DNA of 64,000 bases, taken from Saccharomycopsis fibuligera x Saccharomycopsis cf. fibuligera (lineage: Eukaryota; Ascomycota; Saccharomycetes; Ascoideales; Saccharomycopsidaceae). A program made the translations under genes and the position numbers. The notes below the pieces were generated by a model. That model saw only the letters and a program-made list of their open reading frames with translations. It was not told the origin of the DNA and did not search any database. Location: NCBI GenBank assembly GCA_001936135.1, contig CP012810.1, positions 2,728,001 to 2,792,000 of the forward strand, written 5' to 3'. Positions 9,730-20,828 of the stretch are shown one piece after another; the first letter of the stretch is position 1; every line of letters begins with the position of its first letter.

Positions 9730-11211
9730 TTAGTTAAGACCAAATTCGGATTTGATGGCAGCACCAAATCTTTCAATACCTTTCACCAATTGGTCCAATG
9801 GAGTAGCAGCATAGGTACCTCTGAAGAAAATAGTGTTGTCTTTGGCTTTGATTTCGGTCTTTTGTGGTGGGTTGGTTTGACCTTCAGCAACGAACCAAGA
9901 TCCTGGAATCATTAAAGCACCATTTTCCACAGCTTTGTCAAAAATAGCTTGCTCAACTTTCTTTGGGTCATTGTTGAGCTCAGTGCTGAATTTTGGATGC
10001 TTGCTGGCATCGATTTTGAAGGTGAAGAACATACCAGCGACTGGTGGGAAGAATTCAACAACTTCGGTTGGGAAGTACTTGAAGATGGAGTCAGCAGTGA
10101 CGTCTCTCTTGTGGGTGTATTCTGCTCTCACTTTGATCAACCAGTCCAAATAACCGCTTTGGCCCCAACGGTTGAGAGTACCACTAACAATGGCTTGAGA
10201 GAAACCAGAAGCGGATTGAGCTGACACTTCTTGCAAACGAGAAAATCTTTCAATGAAGCTAGCTCTACCAGTTATCCAACCAATTCTGCTACCTGGAGCC
10301 AAAGTCTTGGAGGAAGAATCAAGTCTAAGCACTCTGCCATCAGTATCGAGACTCAAGAATGATTTTACAAGTGCAGAAACAAATTCTTTGTGGTCATGGA
10401 CTGCCTTACCAGCACGGGCATTAACGTCTTTAGTGTATTGTTCCATTTGCAAAAAGTAGTATGGCTCATCTTCGATAATCAAAATGTCGTATTTTTGAGC
10501 AATCTTGTAAATTGCAGCCCTACGTTCATTAGATAAAGAAGAACCAGTTGGGTTTTGCCCCGTTGGGATAGTGTAAAGGAATTTTGGCTTCTTGCCTTCC
10601 CAATTGGCTAAAAGTTTCTCCAATGCTTCAGGAATAAGACCAAAAGAGTCCATTGGAACTGGATATGTAACAATTCCTTGGGCTCTAGCAGCTTCCAAAG
10701 AACTGGAAAAAGTGTACTCCTCAACAAGAATGGAATCACCTGGGTCAGTGAAATTTCTCAACACATTATCCCAACCTTGGGTGTTACCGGTATTGACAAT
10801 GATGTCCCAGTCCTCATATTGGATTGGGTGCACGATTTCGGTATGTTTTTTCAAAAAACTGACCAATTCTGGTTGACCATTAGTGTGTCCGTATTGTAAA
10901 GCACGAGATAATGGGATATCGTTAGTTCCAGCAGCAGCATCAGCTTGGTTCTTGAAAATCTCAGTGACAACTTTTTCTTCAGCGGATTGCGGCTTGTAGC
11001 CAATACCGTTTTCGAATGGTGCTGCTGGAGACTCGGTGGTGATGTGGTTCCATGGGAAATAATCGGAAAGAGGCAAGCCACCACCGAGGAAGACCATGTC
11101 ATCTAAGCCATAGTATTTGAAAGCGGTCTTTAATGGTGACTCAAGACGACCTTTAGCTTCCTTGGAAATGTGGTAGTCCAAGTTTTTAGAGGTTGGTTTG
11201 GTGGAAGACAT
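9730..11211 (-). CDS. ARO8: Aromatic aminotransferase I, fold-type I PLP enzyme (Aro8 family)
   Basis: 493 residues, the usual length for yeast Aro8. It transaminates aromatic amino acids and 2-aminoadipate, linking Phe/Tyr/Trp synthesis and catabolism and lysine synthesis. Visible motifs: the N-terminal FLGGGLPLSDYFPWN segment that closes the active site, the NTGNTQGWD segment near 139, IPTGQNPTGSSLS near 215, the DEPYY segment near 248, and the PLP-binding lysine at about residue 302 in SSSKTLAPGSRIGW, with the Arg that contacts PLP phosphate. A C-terminal FFRGTYAA segment carries the substrate-carboxylate Arg. The promoter side (11212-12425) contains a strong 18-bp hairpin with TGAC half-sites, noted separately. 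Confidence 0.94.
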   Translation of the reverse strand: MSSTKPTSKNLDYHISKEAKGRLESPLKTAFKYYGLDDMVFLGGGLPLSDYFPWNHITTESPAAPFENGIGYKPQSAEEKVVTEIFKNQADAAAGTNDIPLSRALQYGHTNGQPELVSFLKKHTEIVHPIQYEDWDIIVNTGNTQGWDNVLRNFTDPGDSILVEEYTFSSSLEAARAQGIVTYPVPMDSFGLIPEALEKLLANWEGKKPKFLYTIPTGQNPTGSSLSNERRAAIYKIAQKYDILIIEDEPYYFLQMEQYTKDVNARAGKAVHDHKEFVSALVKSFLSLDTDGRVLRLDSSSKTLAPGSRIGWITGRASFIERFSRLQEVSAQSASGFSQAIVSGTLNRWGQSGYLDWLIKVRAEYTHKRDVTADSIFKYFPTEVVEFFPPVAGMFFTFKIDASKHPKFSTELNNDPKKVEQAIFDKAVENGALMIPGSWFVAEGQTNPPQKTEIKAKDNTIFFRGTYAATPLDQLVKGIERFGAAIKSEFGLN

Positions 11212-12425
11212 GATTTTATAAACGCCGAGGTAATTGATTCACTGTAGATCTAGAGGAAAGGAGTATGAAAAGCGCTGGTAAGCTATTATGGAAGGGGGAG
11301 AGGATTTTGAATATTAAACCTGTATGATTTTTATAGCGAATACTGCTGTAGAACGGAATATACAGTGAAGTTGTCAAAACAGAATTTCAGGACACTTAGC
11401 CTCTGTTATACTTTTTTTTTTTCTTCTTCTTTCCTTTCTCTCTTTCTCCCCGGCAGCTGCAATCATGTAGATTTGTGACTTTTGCAGTGTTTTTCCACAC
11501 TACTCCAGATTAGTCATTGACGCGCTAATAAGCGCAAGTGAGCATGATGACGCATGATCAGTGTGATCAGTGTGATAGTTTCCATCGGCTACTGGCGGAA
11601 ATTTACTGGAACTTACTAATCTATCTGTGCCAAATCCCGCTGCAATGCGGATTTCGCCGCCCGTCCACAACATATCTTGGGATCCCCGCGCAAAAACTGG
11701 ATAACGGTTATCTTGACCAGTCATTTATGTATGACTGTTGTTGTCATTCATAAATGACTGTTTACGTAGTGATACACGGACCTATATGGGGCAGCATTAG
11801 CTCTGAAAAACGCGGACTTTTAGCGCAACAGCCACGAATTAGGTGAAAATAATTTGCTTTATGTCCAAGGAAACAAACCTAGTGCCTTTTAATGTGCTTC
11901 AAGAGGGAAAAAAAACAAACAAAGTATATATGGAAACGCGTATTGTTGTGCCATTAATGTATATCGAAAGTTCTTTGGTACTGCAAACAGACAGGACAAG
12001 AAGGTGAACTTCAGTAGTGGCAACCGGTTGTAGAAGTATGCAAAATGGTTCGCCTGTGGGGTGCATTTGTACGAGGAATTGAATACGTTTCTAAAAAGGG
12101 CATCTACCTAAACGCCATAGCTAAGTAGATAAGCAAATAGTGCAATAGAAAGCTACACAAAGCACATTAGCTTTTATTTTCATGTTTTTGGGATCTTTAT
12201 CCATTTGAACTAGTTTGTTATTTCCGCGTATGTATGTGAGTTTATAGAAACAGGAGGAGCATACTGCACAAACAAACCCATTGTAACTCTACAATTGTAC
12301 AGCATGGCCTTTACCATTGCCTTAGTTAAAAGAGTGTTTGTCCATGTATAATTGAAACATTTTTTTTTTCTTTCTTTCTTGAGTATATTATGAGTTAAAT
12401 ACTTATACACTAATTCCACTAGAAA
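11212..12425. promoter_or_regulatory. ARO8 upstream / NUP49 downstream region
   Basis: 1.2 kb without a convincing gene. It holds a pyrimidine run at about 11410-11450, repeated TGATCAGTG at about 11557-11573, and an 18-bp near-perfect hairpin at 11718-11760. Short open stretches have no family character. Confidence 0.5.
11718..11760. promoter_or_regulatory. Near-perfect 18-bp inverted repeat (hairpin) upstream of ARO8
   Basis: The left arm CAGTCATTTATGTATGAC (11718-11735) and right arm GTCATTCATAAATGACTG (11743-11760) pair at 17 of 18 positions around the 7-base loop TGTTGTT. Each arm contains two TGAC/GTCA half-sites, as in bZIP (Gcn4/AP-1-like) sites. It lies about 510 bp upstream of the ARO8 ATG. 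It could be a regulatory site, a structured transcript element or a small inverted-repeat remnant. Confidence 0.6.
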
Positions 12426-14034
12426 CTAATTAAACTGTTTAATTTCATAATGCAACTCGGCTAGCGTATTACTAATTCCCATAAACAAGTAAAATTCCTC
12501 ATTAATACTATCCACCAAATTCTTCAAATTATTGTTAATCAAACTGTTCAAATCGTAACCAACGTCGCCTCTACTGACTATGGCTGAAGCCTCACCGTTA
12601 CCAGCACTACTATTTGGCACAAACCCATAAGATAACAATAAATCTGATGAATTTTTTTCAATTTCGTTGAATGATAATTCCATATCATTAAGACAATTAT
12701 TCAATTGGTAGAATTTATTGTTGAAATCAATCAATTTGTTTTGGAAAAAAGTGAGCAAGTAGTTGCTGGAAATGAGTGACGTAGTGGCATCTGGTTTAGC
12801 TTTAGCGCCATCCAATAACGAAATGTCAATCACTGATTTGATATCTTTGTTGCCCAAGATCCCACTGCTACTGAAACCGAGTGCACCGTTTTGCTTGAAA
12901 ATCTCGTCAAATGATGCTAGTGGGTCAGCTTTGTTGATACCATTATTATTGTTGTTGCTATTAGTGGTAGTCGCCAAAATGTTGGTAGATGCAGAAACTG
13001 AGGATGCATTGTTTTTATTGCTAGAACCATTGTTAGAACCACCAGTACCGCGGCCTTCAGTCAAATAGTTGATTAATAGTATAAAATGCTTGCTTGTGTT
13101 TATTAATTCACTGGTTTTTGATTTCAAATCATCTAAGTTACGAACATCGCTAAGCAAACTATTCTTCACTTTTTTGCAGTTGATTGTCAAATAGTTAATG
13201 TCTCTAGGGATAGAATTGACCAATTCTTCGTGTTTTTTCTGTTCAAGTTTCAAAGCCTCGCATATTTGAACTTGCTGGTTGATGTATTCATTCAATTGTT
13301 TTAATTCGTTTTGGTATGCTGGTGGTAATTCTGCCACACGAGTCATTAGCGTTATCGGAGGAAGCTGCTGCTGCTGCTGCTGCTGCTGTTGTTGTTGCTG
13401 CTGCTGACCAAAGCCCGCTGTAGTATTATTGCTATTGCCAAACAAGCCGCCAGAAGTATTGTTACTGGTATTGTTGTTCCCAAATAGACCACCAGAAGTG
13501 GCATTGGTATTATTGTTGTTTCCGAAGAGTCCTCCACCTGAGGTATTAGTGTTATTATTATTACTACCAAAAAGGCCTCCAGACACCGCTGCTGGTTTAC
13601 TACCAAACAATCCTCCACCAGTAGCACCAGTATTTGTATTGGTGCTATTGCTGCCAAACAATCCACCGCTTGTAGTGCTGGTATTTGTATTAGCATTATT
13701 ATTGCCAAATAATCCACCTCCAGTGGTACCAGTATTGGTATTGGCATTACCACCAAATAACCCACCACTACCAGCAGGTTTACTACCAAATAGTCCACCT
13801 CCAGAAGTGGCTGAAGTATTTGTGTTAGCATTATTGTTTCCAAACAATCCACCTCCAGTAGTACTAGTATTGGTATTGGTATTGGTATTGGTATTGGTGT
13901 TACTACCAAATAACCCGCCGCTTGAAGTATTTGCAGCGTTATTGCTATTATTGGTACTGCCAAAAAGACCACCCCCAGTATTGGAATTGTTACTGCTTCC
14001 AAATAATCCACCACTCGAAGTGCTTCCCGTAGCA

Positions 14035-14069
<35 letters not shown>

Positions 14070-14210
14070 GCTGGCACCAAAGCTGAAACCAGTAGAGCTG
14101 CCAGAAGGTTTGCTTGGGGTACTGAACAAGCCGCCACTAGTGTTGCCAGAAGCAGCGGCGTTGGTCGAGCCGCCACCAAATGAAAAGGCTGGTTTAGATG
14201 CGCCGAACAT
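12426..14210 (-). CDS. NUP49: GLFG nucleoporin Nup49 (Nup62 complex)
   Basis: 594 residues from the ATG at 14210 (MFGASKPAFSFGGG), the first ATG in the open frame. Nup49 forms the central-channel Nsp1-Nup57-Nup49 complex. Residues 1 to about 265 carry roughly 20 GGLFG repeats spaced by Asn/Thr-rich linkers, which form the permeability barrier. A poly-Asn run lies near residue 50 and a poly-Gln run of about 15 near 270-285. The rest is helical (LPPAYQNELKQLNEYINQQ, then coiled-coil segments interrupted by Asn/Ser loops), matching the Nup49/Nup58 coiled-coil region. The repeat codons are GTT/ATT/TGC microsatellites on the plus strand, so repeat lengths are likely polymorphic. Confidence 0.93.
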
Positions 14211-14399
14211 GGGAGTTGGATGTGAGAGTTGGAGGGATTGGGGTTGTAGATTGCGGGTACTAGGAATCAAAGACTCTGTTGGCTTGTTGATGATTATTCT
14301 CCGTTATGTTTTGGCTTTGCAGTAATGGAAGATTTTTTTTCTTCTGAGTTTTGATTTTGGAAATGTAAACAAACAGCGGCACGCATAACTTGCTAAATG

Positions 14400-14447
<48 letters not shown>

Positions 14448-14607
14448 GACATTAATAATAACAATAGCGATAATGCTGCTCAGATTAAGTATTGTTGCTC
14501 AAATACTACTATTCAGAAAAAAATATATTTGGCACCACTTAACTACAAACTCAAAAACTTCAAGTACATCGACCGTCATTCATTTGCTGAGCAGATAACT
14601 GCCCGAA
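14211..14607. other. NUP49 upstream / RRP4 downstream region
   Basis: 397 bp between two minus-strand genes. It holds a perfect ACT trinucleotide microsatellite at 14401-14447 and otherwise no recognised element. Confidence 0.4.
14401..14447. repeat. (ACT)n microsatellite
   Basis: About 15 to 16 uninterrupted ACT units, 190 bp upstream of the NUP49 start. Confidence 0.9.
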
Positions 14608-15714
14608 CTATTTTCCACGCATCTTTTCTGCATTCAATACATCACTACCAATACTCTCCATCACCTCAGTTTCTCCCAAGCTTCCTAAACTGCCATAAGC
14701 CATAGTTGCCTCATAAGCAGCATTGATTCTTGCTTCATTGATTCCGATCTTGCAGTGCGCAAGGGCTCTGATGGCATTACGGTACCGTATAATATTAGCT
14801 CTGATGGTATCGCTAATATTGTCGTCATTCTTGTCTGAATAAATCTCCCATGATGACTCCTCCTCGAGTCTTGTAAGTGACACTGTCCCGCTACCAATCT
14901 GGTACCCGCTATCCTTTTGTTGTCTTTGCAATTCTGACTGCAACTTGTTGGCTGTAGCGTTGCCTGCGCTGTTGCTGCTGCTATTGCTGCTGCTGCTACC
15001 GTTAATCTTGTTGAGTCTACCATCAATGGACGGCGTCTTGTAGATCCAAATGTACCCATTAACCCCCAATATTATGCTGACGTTGCCCTGGAGCACAAAA
15101 CTATGGTTTTTGCTTCTGATGATGAGCGACCGAGGCACACTCAAAAATATCCCGTTTTTCAACTTCCCATACTTCAATGACCTAGTATGAAGCGATGCAC
15201 TACCATCACTGAACAATGATTGTACTTCACAGTTGAGCAAATCTCCTTCTTTCAACAAATTGCGCATCGTTAACTCATCTGTATCGGATTTTCTTCTAAG
15301 AATGCCCCCGGGCAAATTCACTGACCCCAACACAAGCACTGCGTCTTGTCTAGCACCAATATCAACCTTCCAACGTTTGTTACCAACTTCAATAATCCGG
15401 CCAATGATATGGTCACCGGTTTCCGGGGTATAACGGCCCTTCAATGGCTTAACACTAAGCAACTTGTTGACTTTGAGAATGGTACCAGCCACAGAGGAGT
15501 AAGTTTGATTAGTCAAGTTATAAGTACCGTGACCGCGCATCCACACAGTGTCTTCAGTAATGAGTTCTCCTGGGGTGACTATGGCGTCGCTGTTGCTGTT
15601 GCCGTTGCTGTTGCTGTTGCCGATTTCTTGGTAAACATCTTCCATTTCGTCGTCATCGCTGTCAATGTCGGGCTGCTGATGGTGGTTGAACTTGGCCACT
15701 GATATAATATCCAT
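14608..15714 (-). CDS. RRP4: Exosome cap subunit Rrp4 (S1/KH RNA-binding)
   Basis: 368 residues. Rrp4 is one of three RNA-binding cap proteins of the nuclear and cytoplasmic exosome. An acidic N-terminus with an Asn/Ser run precedes the conserved TPGELITEDTVWMRGHGTY segment at about residues 47-65. An S1 domain follows (GDHIIGRIIEVGNKRWKVDI at about 100-120) and then a KH domain beginning near VPRSLIIRSKNHSF with GVNGYIWIYK. A Ser/Asn-rich insertion interrupts the KH region (about residues 239-252). Yeast Rrp4 is 359 residues, so the length fits. It is divergent to TRM5, the same arrangement as YHR069C/YHR070W in S. cerevisiae. Confidence 0.94.
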   Translation of the reverse strand: MDIISVAKFNHHQQPDIDSDDDEMEDVYQEIGNSNSNGNSNSDAIVTPGELITEDTVWMRGHGTYNLTNQTYSSVAGTILKVNKLLSVKPLKGRYTPETGDHIIGRIIEVGNKRWKVDIGARQDAVLVLGSVNLPGGILRRKSDTDELTMRNLLKEGDLLNCEVQSLFSDGSASLHTRSLKYGKLKNGIFLSVPRSLIIRSKNHSFVLQGNVSIILGVNGYIWIYKTPSIDGRLNKINGSSSSNSSSNSAGNATANKLQSELQRQQKDSGYQIGSGTVSLTRLEEESSWEIYSDKNDDNISDTIRANIIRYRNAIRALAHCKIGINEARINAAYEATMAYGSLGSLGETEVMESIGSDVLNAEKMRGK

Positions 15715-15914
15715 AGTGAGTGTATTAGTTGATTGGAATATAGAATTATTGTAAAAGTTTGCAAAAGCGAGCAGTATAATGTGTTACTGTCCTGAATCTG
15801 CTTTGATATTCTATCTGTTGTATAGTATCTTGTGCTATCACTTGGTCTTCTCTTCTATTTCCAGTGTCAGTTTAATTTTTTCTGCGATGGCCAAGCAGGG
15901 TAGTCGAAAATCCA

Positions 15915-15956
<42 letters not shown>

Positions 15957-16080
15957 TGCTTTCTGTTTTCTGTTTTTCCGATGATTGAAATTTTTCACCG
16001 CTTCACCAAGTGACAAACAGAGATACTTAAGCATTGGCCCCAGGTCTCAACTCATCTACAGGTTCCTACTCAAATATATT
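15715..16080. promoter_or_regulatory. Shared RRP4/TRM5 divergent promoter
   Basis: 366 bp. It contains a long T tract at about 15918-15948 (nucleosome-excluding) and TGAAATTTTTCA at 15986-15997, which reads on the minus strand as an RRPE-type ribosome-biogenesis element (TGAAAAATTT). The RRPE assignment is inferred from motif match only. Confidence 0.5.
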
Positions 16081-17790
16081 ATGAACCGTTGGTGGCCCTT
16101 GACTTCATTTTTCAAATTCAAACCTAACTCCATCAGACCACTATCAGTCTATACGCAAAAAACCACACAATCGCCCAGCTTAGCCAGACACTTTACTCAA
16201 AAAAACCCCTCAATAACGACCATGCTGCAACAGTCACTCAGTGCCCTTCCACCAAAGTATCTTCCCCCAGTACATCGGGACCTCAACCTTACCTCGTTAG
16301 ATAGATCTCTATTCACTAAACATATCAGCCTCGTGGCGGTGTATTTTCCAGATAGCAAATGTCTTCAACATTTTGGCAAACATCATCGCAGCGATTTGCT
16401 TAATCTTCGAGCAGTATCCAACATTGCCAAACATCCAACTGAACCAGATACCAAAAACAAAGTTGTGCTCCTTAATGATCAGGTCCAATCTACTGATCTT
16501 GCTCAAATTTCTACACAGGAAAGCCCAAACTTAGCACCGGAAACAATCAAATATTTGCAAACAAACAATGCCGAACTCATACCGTACCAGCTCACTTTAA
16601 CTTATGACTTTTGGCGCGCTGACGAAATTCTTGAGGCAATCTTGCCCTCCAATAGACTCAATGAGGTGCCTTCAAGTTTCACTGCTGTGGGCCACATTGC
16701 TCATCTAAACCTCAAGGATGAGTACTTGCCATACAAGCACATTATTGGACAAGTCATCTTGGATAAGAATTCCAAGAAAATCCGTCTTGTAGTCAACAAG
16801 ATCAACACCATCGCTACCAAGTTCCGTACATTCCCCATGGAAGTCCTTGCTGGAGATGATAGCCAGGGCGAGAGCAGCTTTGATGTTGTGCAAACCGAAC
16901 TGAACTGTCAGTTTAAATTCAATTTCAGAGATGTTTACTGGAACTCGAGATTGCAAGCGGAGCATCTAAGACTCGTGAGTCAGTACTTCAAAAAGGGTGA
17001 ACTCGTATGCGATGTGATGGCTGGGGTAGGACCATTTGCTGTGCCTGCTGGTAAAAAGAAAACTGTGGTCTTGGCTAATGATTTGAATCCTTCGAGTTTC
17101 AAATACTTGACGGAGAATGCCAAATTGAACAAAGTTGAAGATTTCGTCAAGTGTTATAATTTAGATGGCGCAGAAATGATTAGAAAAGCACCACTGTTGT
17201 TGATGCAGGTCGTGGAACAACATCCTGAGGGACAGATTGTGGTGAAGGCTAATCCAAACAAGAAAAGAAGAGTTTCTTCCAAGGATAAGAAAGCAGCTGG
17301 TGCTGCTGCGACTACTGGAGATAACGGTACTACTGACGCTAAAGCTCCTACTACTGAGACAAATCCTGCTGTTAGTAACGAAATCATCAAAATTCCAAAA
17401 TATATTAACCATTTCGTCATGAACTTGCCAGACAGCGCCTTGCTGTTCTTGGACAACTATGTTGGAATATTTGGCAATAACCCGGAATATCAAAAATTCA
17501 TTGAGCAGGAAATTGCCAATGGTGAATTCAAGCTCCCGTTTATTCACGTTTACTGTTTTGAGAAATTTGCACCACAGGAACAACCACCACCTACTACGGA
17601 AGTGTTACAAAAAAGAGTTCAGCAACGCATTGAAAAGATTATGCAGTATCAGTTTGCTGACAACGTGCTACTGTTCCATTTGGTGAGAAAGGTATCGCCA
17701 ACAAAGATTATGTTTTGTGTCAGCTTTGAGCTTCCTAAGGAGTTGGCTTTCAAAAAGACTGTAAGCGAGGATGCAGAGAAAAAGCAGTAG
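16081..17790 (+). CDS. TRM5: tRNA (guanine37-N1)-methyltransferase Trm5
   Basis: 569 residues from the first in-frame ATG (16081). Trm5 makes m1G37 (and the wybutosine precursor) on tRNAs. Landmarks: PPKYLPPVHRDLNLTSLDRS at about residue 57, TLTYDFWRADEILEAILP near 168, VGHIAHLNLKDEYLPYKHII near 200, VYWNSRLQAEHLRLV near 315, the SAM-binding DVMAGVGPFAVPAGKK near 340, DLNPSSFKYL, and the catalytic-region FVMNLPDSA near 442. A 45-residue Ala/Thr/Lys-rich insertion sits just before that motif. The first 47 residues are basic and lack acidic residues, a likely mitochondrial presequence. A second in-frame ATG at 16222 starts the family core, so dual mitochondrial and nuclear/cytosolic forms are likely. 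Three in-frame CTG codons support Ser decoding. Confidence 0.95.
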   Translation: MNRWWPLTSFFKFKPNSIRPLSVYTQKTTQSPSLARHFTQKNPSITTMLQQSLSALPPKYLPPVHRDLNLTSLDRSLFTKHISLVAVYFPDSKCLQHFGKHHRSDLLNLRAVSNIAKHPTEPDTKNKVVLLNDQVQSTDLAQISTQESPNLAPETIKYLQTNNAELIPYQLTLTYDFWRADEILEAILPSNRLNEVPSSFTAVGHIAHLNLKDEYLPYKHIIGQVILDKNSKKIRLVVNKINTIATKFRTFPMEVLAGDDSQGESSFDVVQTELNCQFKFNFRDVYWNSRLQAEHLRLVSQYFKKGELVCDVMAGVGPFAVPAGKKKTVVLANDLNPSSFKYLTENAKLNKVEDFVKCYNLDGAEMIRKAPLLLMQVVEQHPEGQIVVKANPNKKRRVSSKDKKAAGAAATTGDNGTTDAKAPTTETNPAVSNEIIKIPKYINHFVMNLPDSALLFLDNYVGIFGNNPEYQKFIEQEIANGEFKLPFIHVYCFEKFAPQEQPPPTTEVLQKRVQQRIEKIMQYQFADNVLLFHLVRKVSPTKIMFCVSFELPKELAFKKTVSEDAEKKQ

Positions 17791-18240
17791 TAGATGTATT
17801 TTTTTTTTTTTTTTTAGTTTTTTTTTTATAGACAGTTTGATTAATGGATGATTGGACTTTTTGGGACAATTGGATTTGTGCATGTATGTATCTATAACGT
17901 CTATTATGTTAGGTAGCATGCGGATCAAATCCAAAGCAGCGGTACTATTAACGCTGACGTATACCAATCAAGTAGCAAACTTTCCAATTTGGGCGCTTCT
18001 TGTCGCTCTACAGGCGGCGCAGATATATATCTTACAAAGAGATTAAATAAGCTAATGTACAAATATATTTGAAATAAAAAAAGATTAAAACAAAGTAAAC
18101 TCTAGAACCATAAAGTATCCCAAAAATTTAGACCCCGAAAAAAAAAATGAAATGAAGAACTGGAAAAACTTTAAAAACTTATAGCAGCAGAAAGCGTGTG
18201 TGAAAATCAAAAATCAAAAATCAAAAATCAAAAATCAAGT
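17791..18240. other. Convergent TRM5/H3 intergenic region
   Basis: 3' regions of two convergent genes. T-runs at about 17799-17828 follow the TRM5 stop. Tandem AAAATCA-type units (18203-18238) adjoin the H3 stop. Confidence 0.45.
18203..18238. repeat. Tandem AAAATCA-type 7-8 bp repeat in H3 3' UTR
   Basis: About five units of (A)AAAATCA immediately downstream of the H3 stop codon on the minus strand, where they read as TGATTTT units. Confidence 0.8.
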
Positions 18241-19805
<1,565 letters not shown>

Positions 19806-20828
19806 AATACATCTTTTTTTTGCTGCTGTTTCTTTTTCTTTGTTCATATACTTTCTATTGTCCGTTTTTCTTACCGTTTCACTTCATTTTCACTACAGTT
19901 TTTATTCTTTATTGGGTCATGTTTTTTACTTGATGGTTTAGGGATCATTTTGTACGCTTTAGTATTTACTTTTTCAATTGTACATTAGTCATTTTTTTGA
20001 TATTTTCCTTTTTCGGTTTTTTTTTTTCCTCACTTGTAGCAAAGTTTTAGAGTTCATCTATTATCTATAATTCTTGTATACATTTTTCATTCCTTTGATT
20101 AGAGTGCTTGAGATTTTGTGGTAGGACAGTGTAAGAGCTTAAACTGAGACTGTACAACCATTACAATCCTTACTTTTATGACAAGACACTGTAGGGTCTC
20201 TTTCAAACTCTTTTTACTTACCAGAAACAGCATATCCAATCCCAATAGATCACCTAGCCAAATTCATCTTTATTGCAAATAGATTGACTATCCATATCCA
20301 TATCTGACGGTCTTCGAAGCTGAAAGAGAAAAAACCCTAATTTATCCCAATCTGCCAATTATCTGTTAATGAAGATCTGTTTACACCTTGTGCTTGATTC
20401 ATTACAATGACAACCATATAAAACGTTTTTGGTTCGTACATATTGTCTGTCGTCTGCTGCTTGAGCTGCTTGAGCTGCTTGAGCTGCTTGAGCTGCTTGT
20501 AAGTTCCGGCCTGACGGTCTGCGGTGCTTTTAACACTTACGGGGTGCTCAGAAGTGGCAGCAAAAATGAAAAACTTAATGCCCAACATGTGCGCTTTGAT
20601 TAGAATATTTGTTCTGCTAGAAACTACTGGTGAAACACCAGTTAGTGTTTTGCGCTTTAAATAGTATATAGGCCAAGAAGGAGAAGAAAAATGAGTTGTC
20701 AATGTTGAGATCATAAAGAAAACTCAAAGACCAATTCAAAAGATGCTAGGGGTGTAACTCGTGAGAAGTAAGCGAGAATAGCGTTAAGCAAAGAAGAACA
20801 AAAACAGACAAAAGCAGCAACACATCCT
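19806..20828. other. Convergent H4/MFS intergenic region
   Basis: 1 kb of T-rich then mixed sequence between two convergent genes. It contains a 9-bp tandem repeat at 20456-20499. The open stretch on the minus strand across that repeat owes its regularity to the repeat and is not called a gene. Confidence 0.4.
20456..20499. repeat. GCTGCTTGA 9-bp tandem repeat
   Basis: Nearly five perfect copies of GCTGCTTGA between the H4 and MFS transporter genes. Confidence 0.9.

Noticed and set aside
13352-14325. Long open frames on both strands opposite or overlapping NUP49, giving Leu/Pro- or Ile/Leu-rich products
   Set aside because: They are shadows of the GLFG and Asn repeats; periodic repeat codons stay open in several frames. 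The NUP49 frame has the family sequence.
20337-20714. 125-codon frame on the minus strand across the 9-bp repeat
   Set aside because: Its QLK repeat is just the 9-bp repeat translated; the rest has no family character and lies in a 3' intergenic region.
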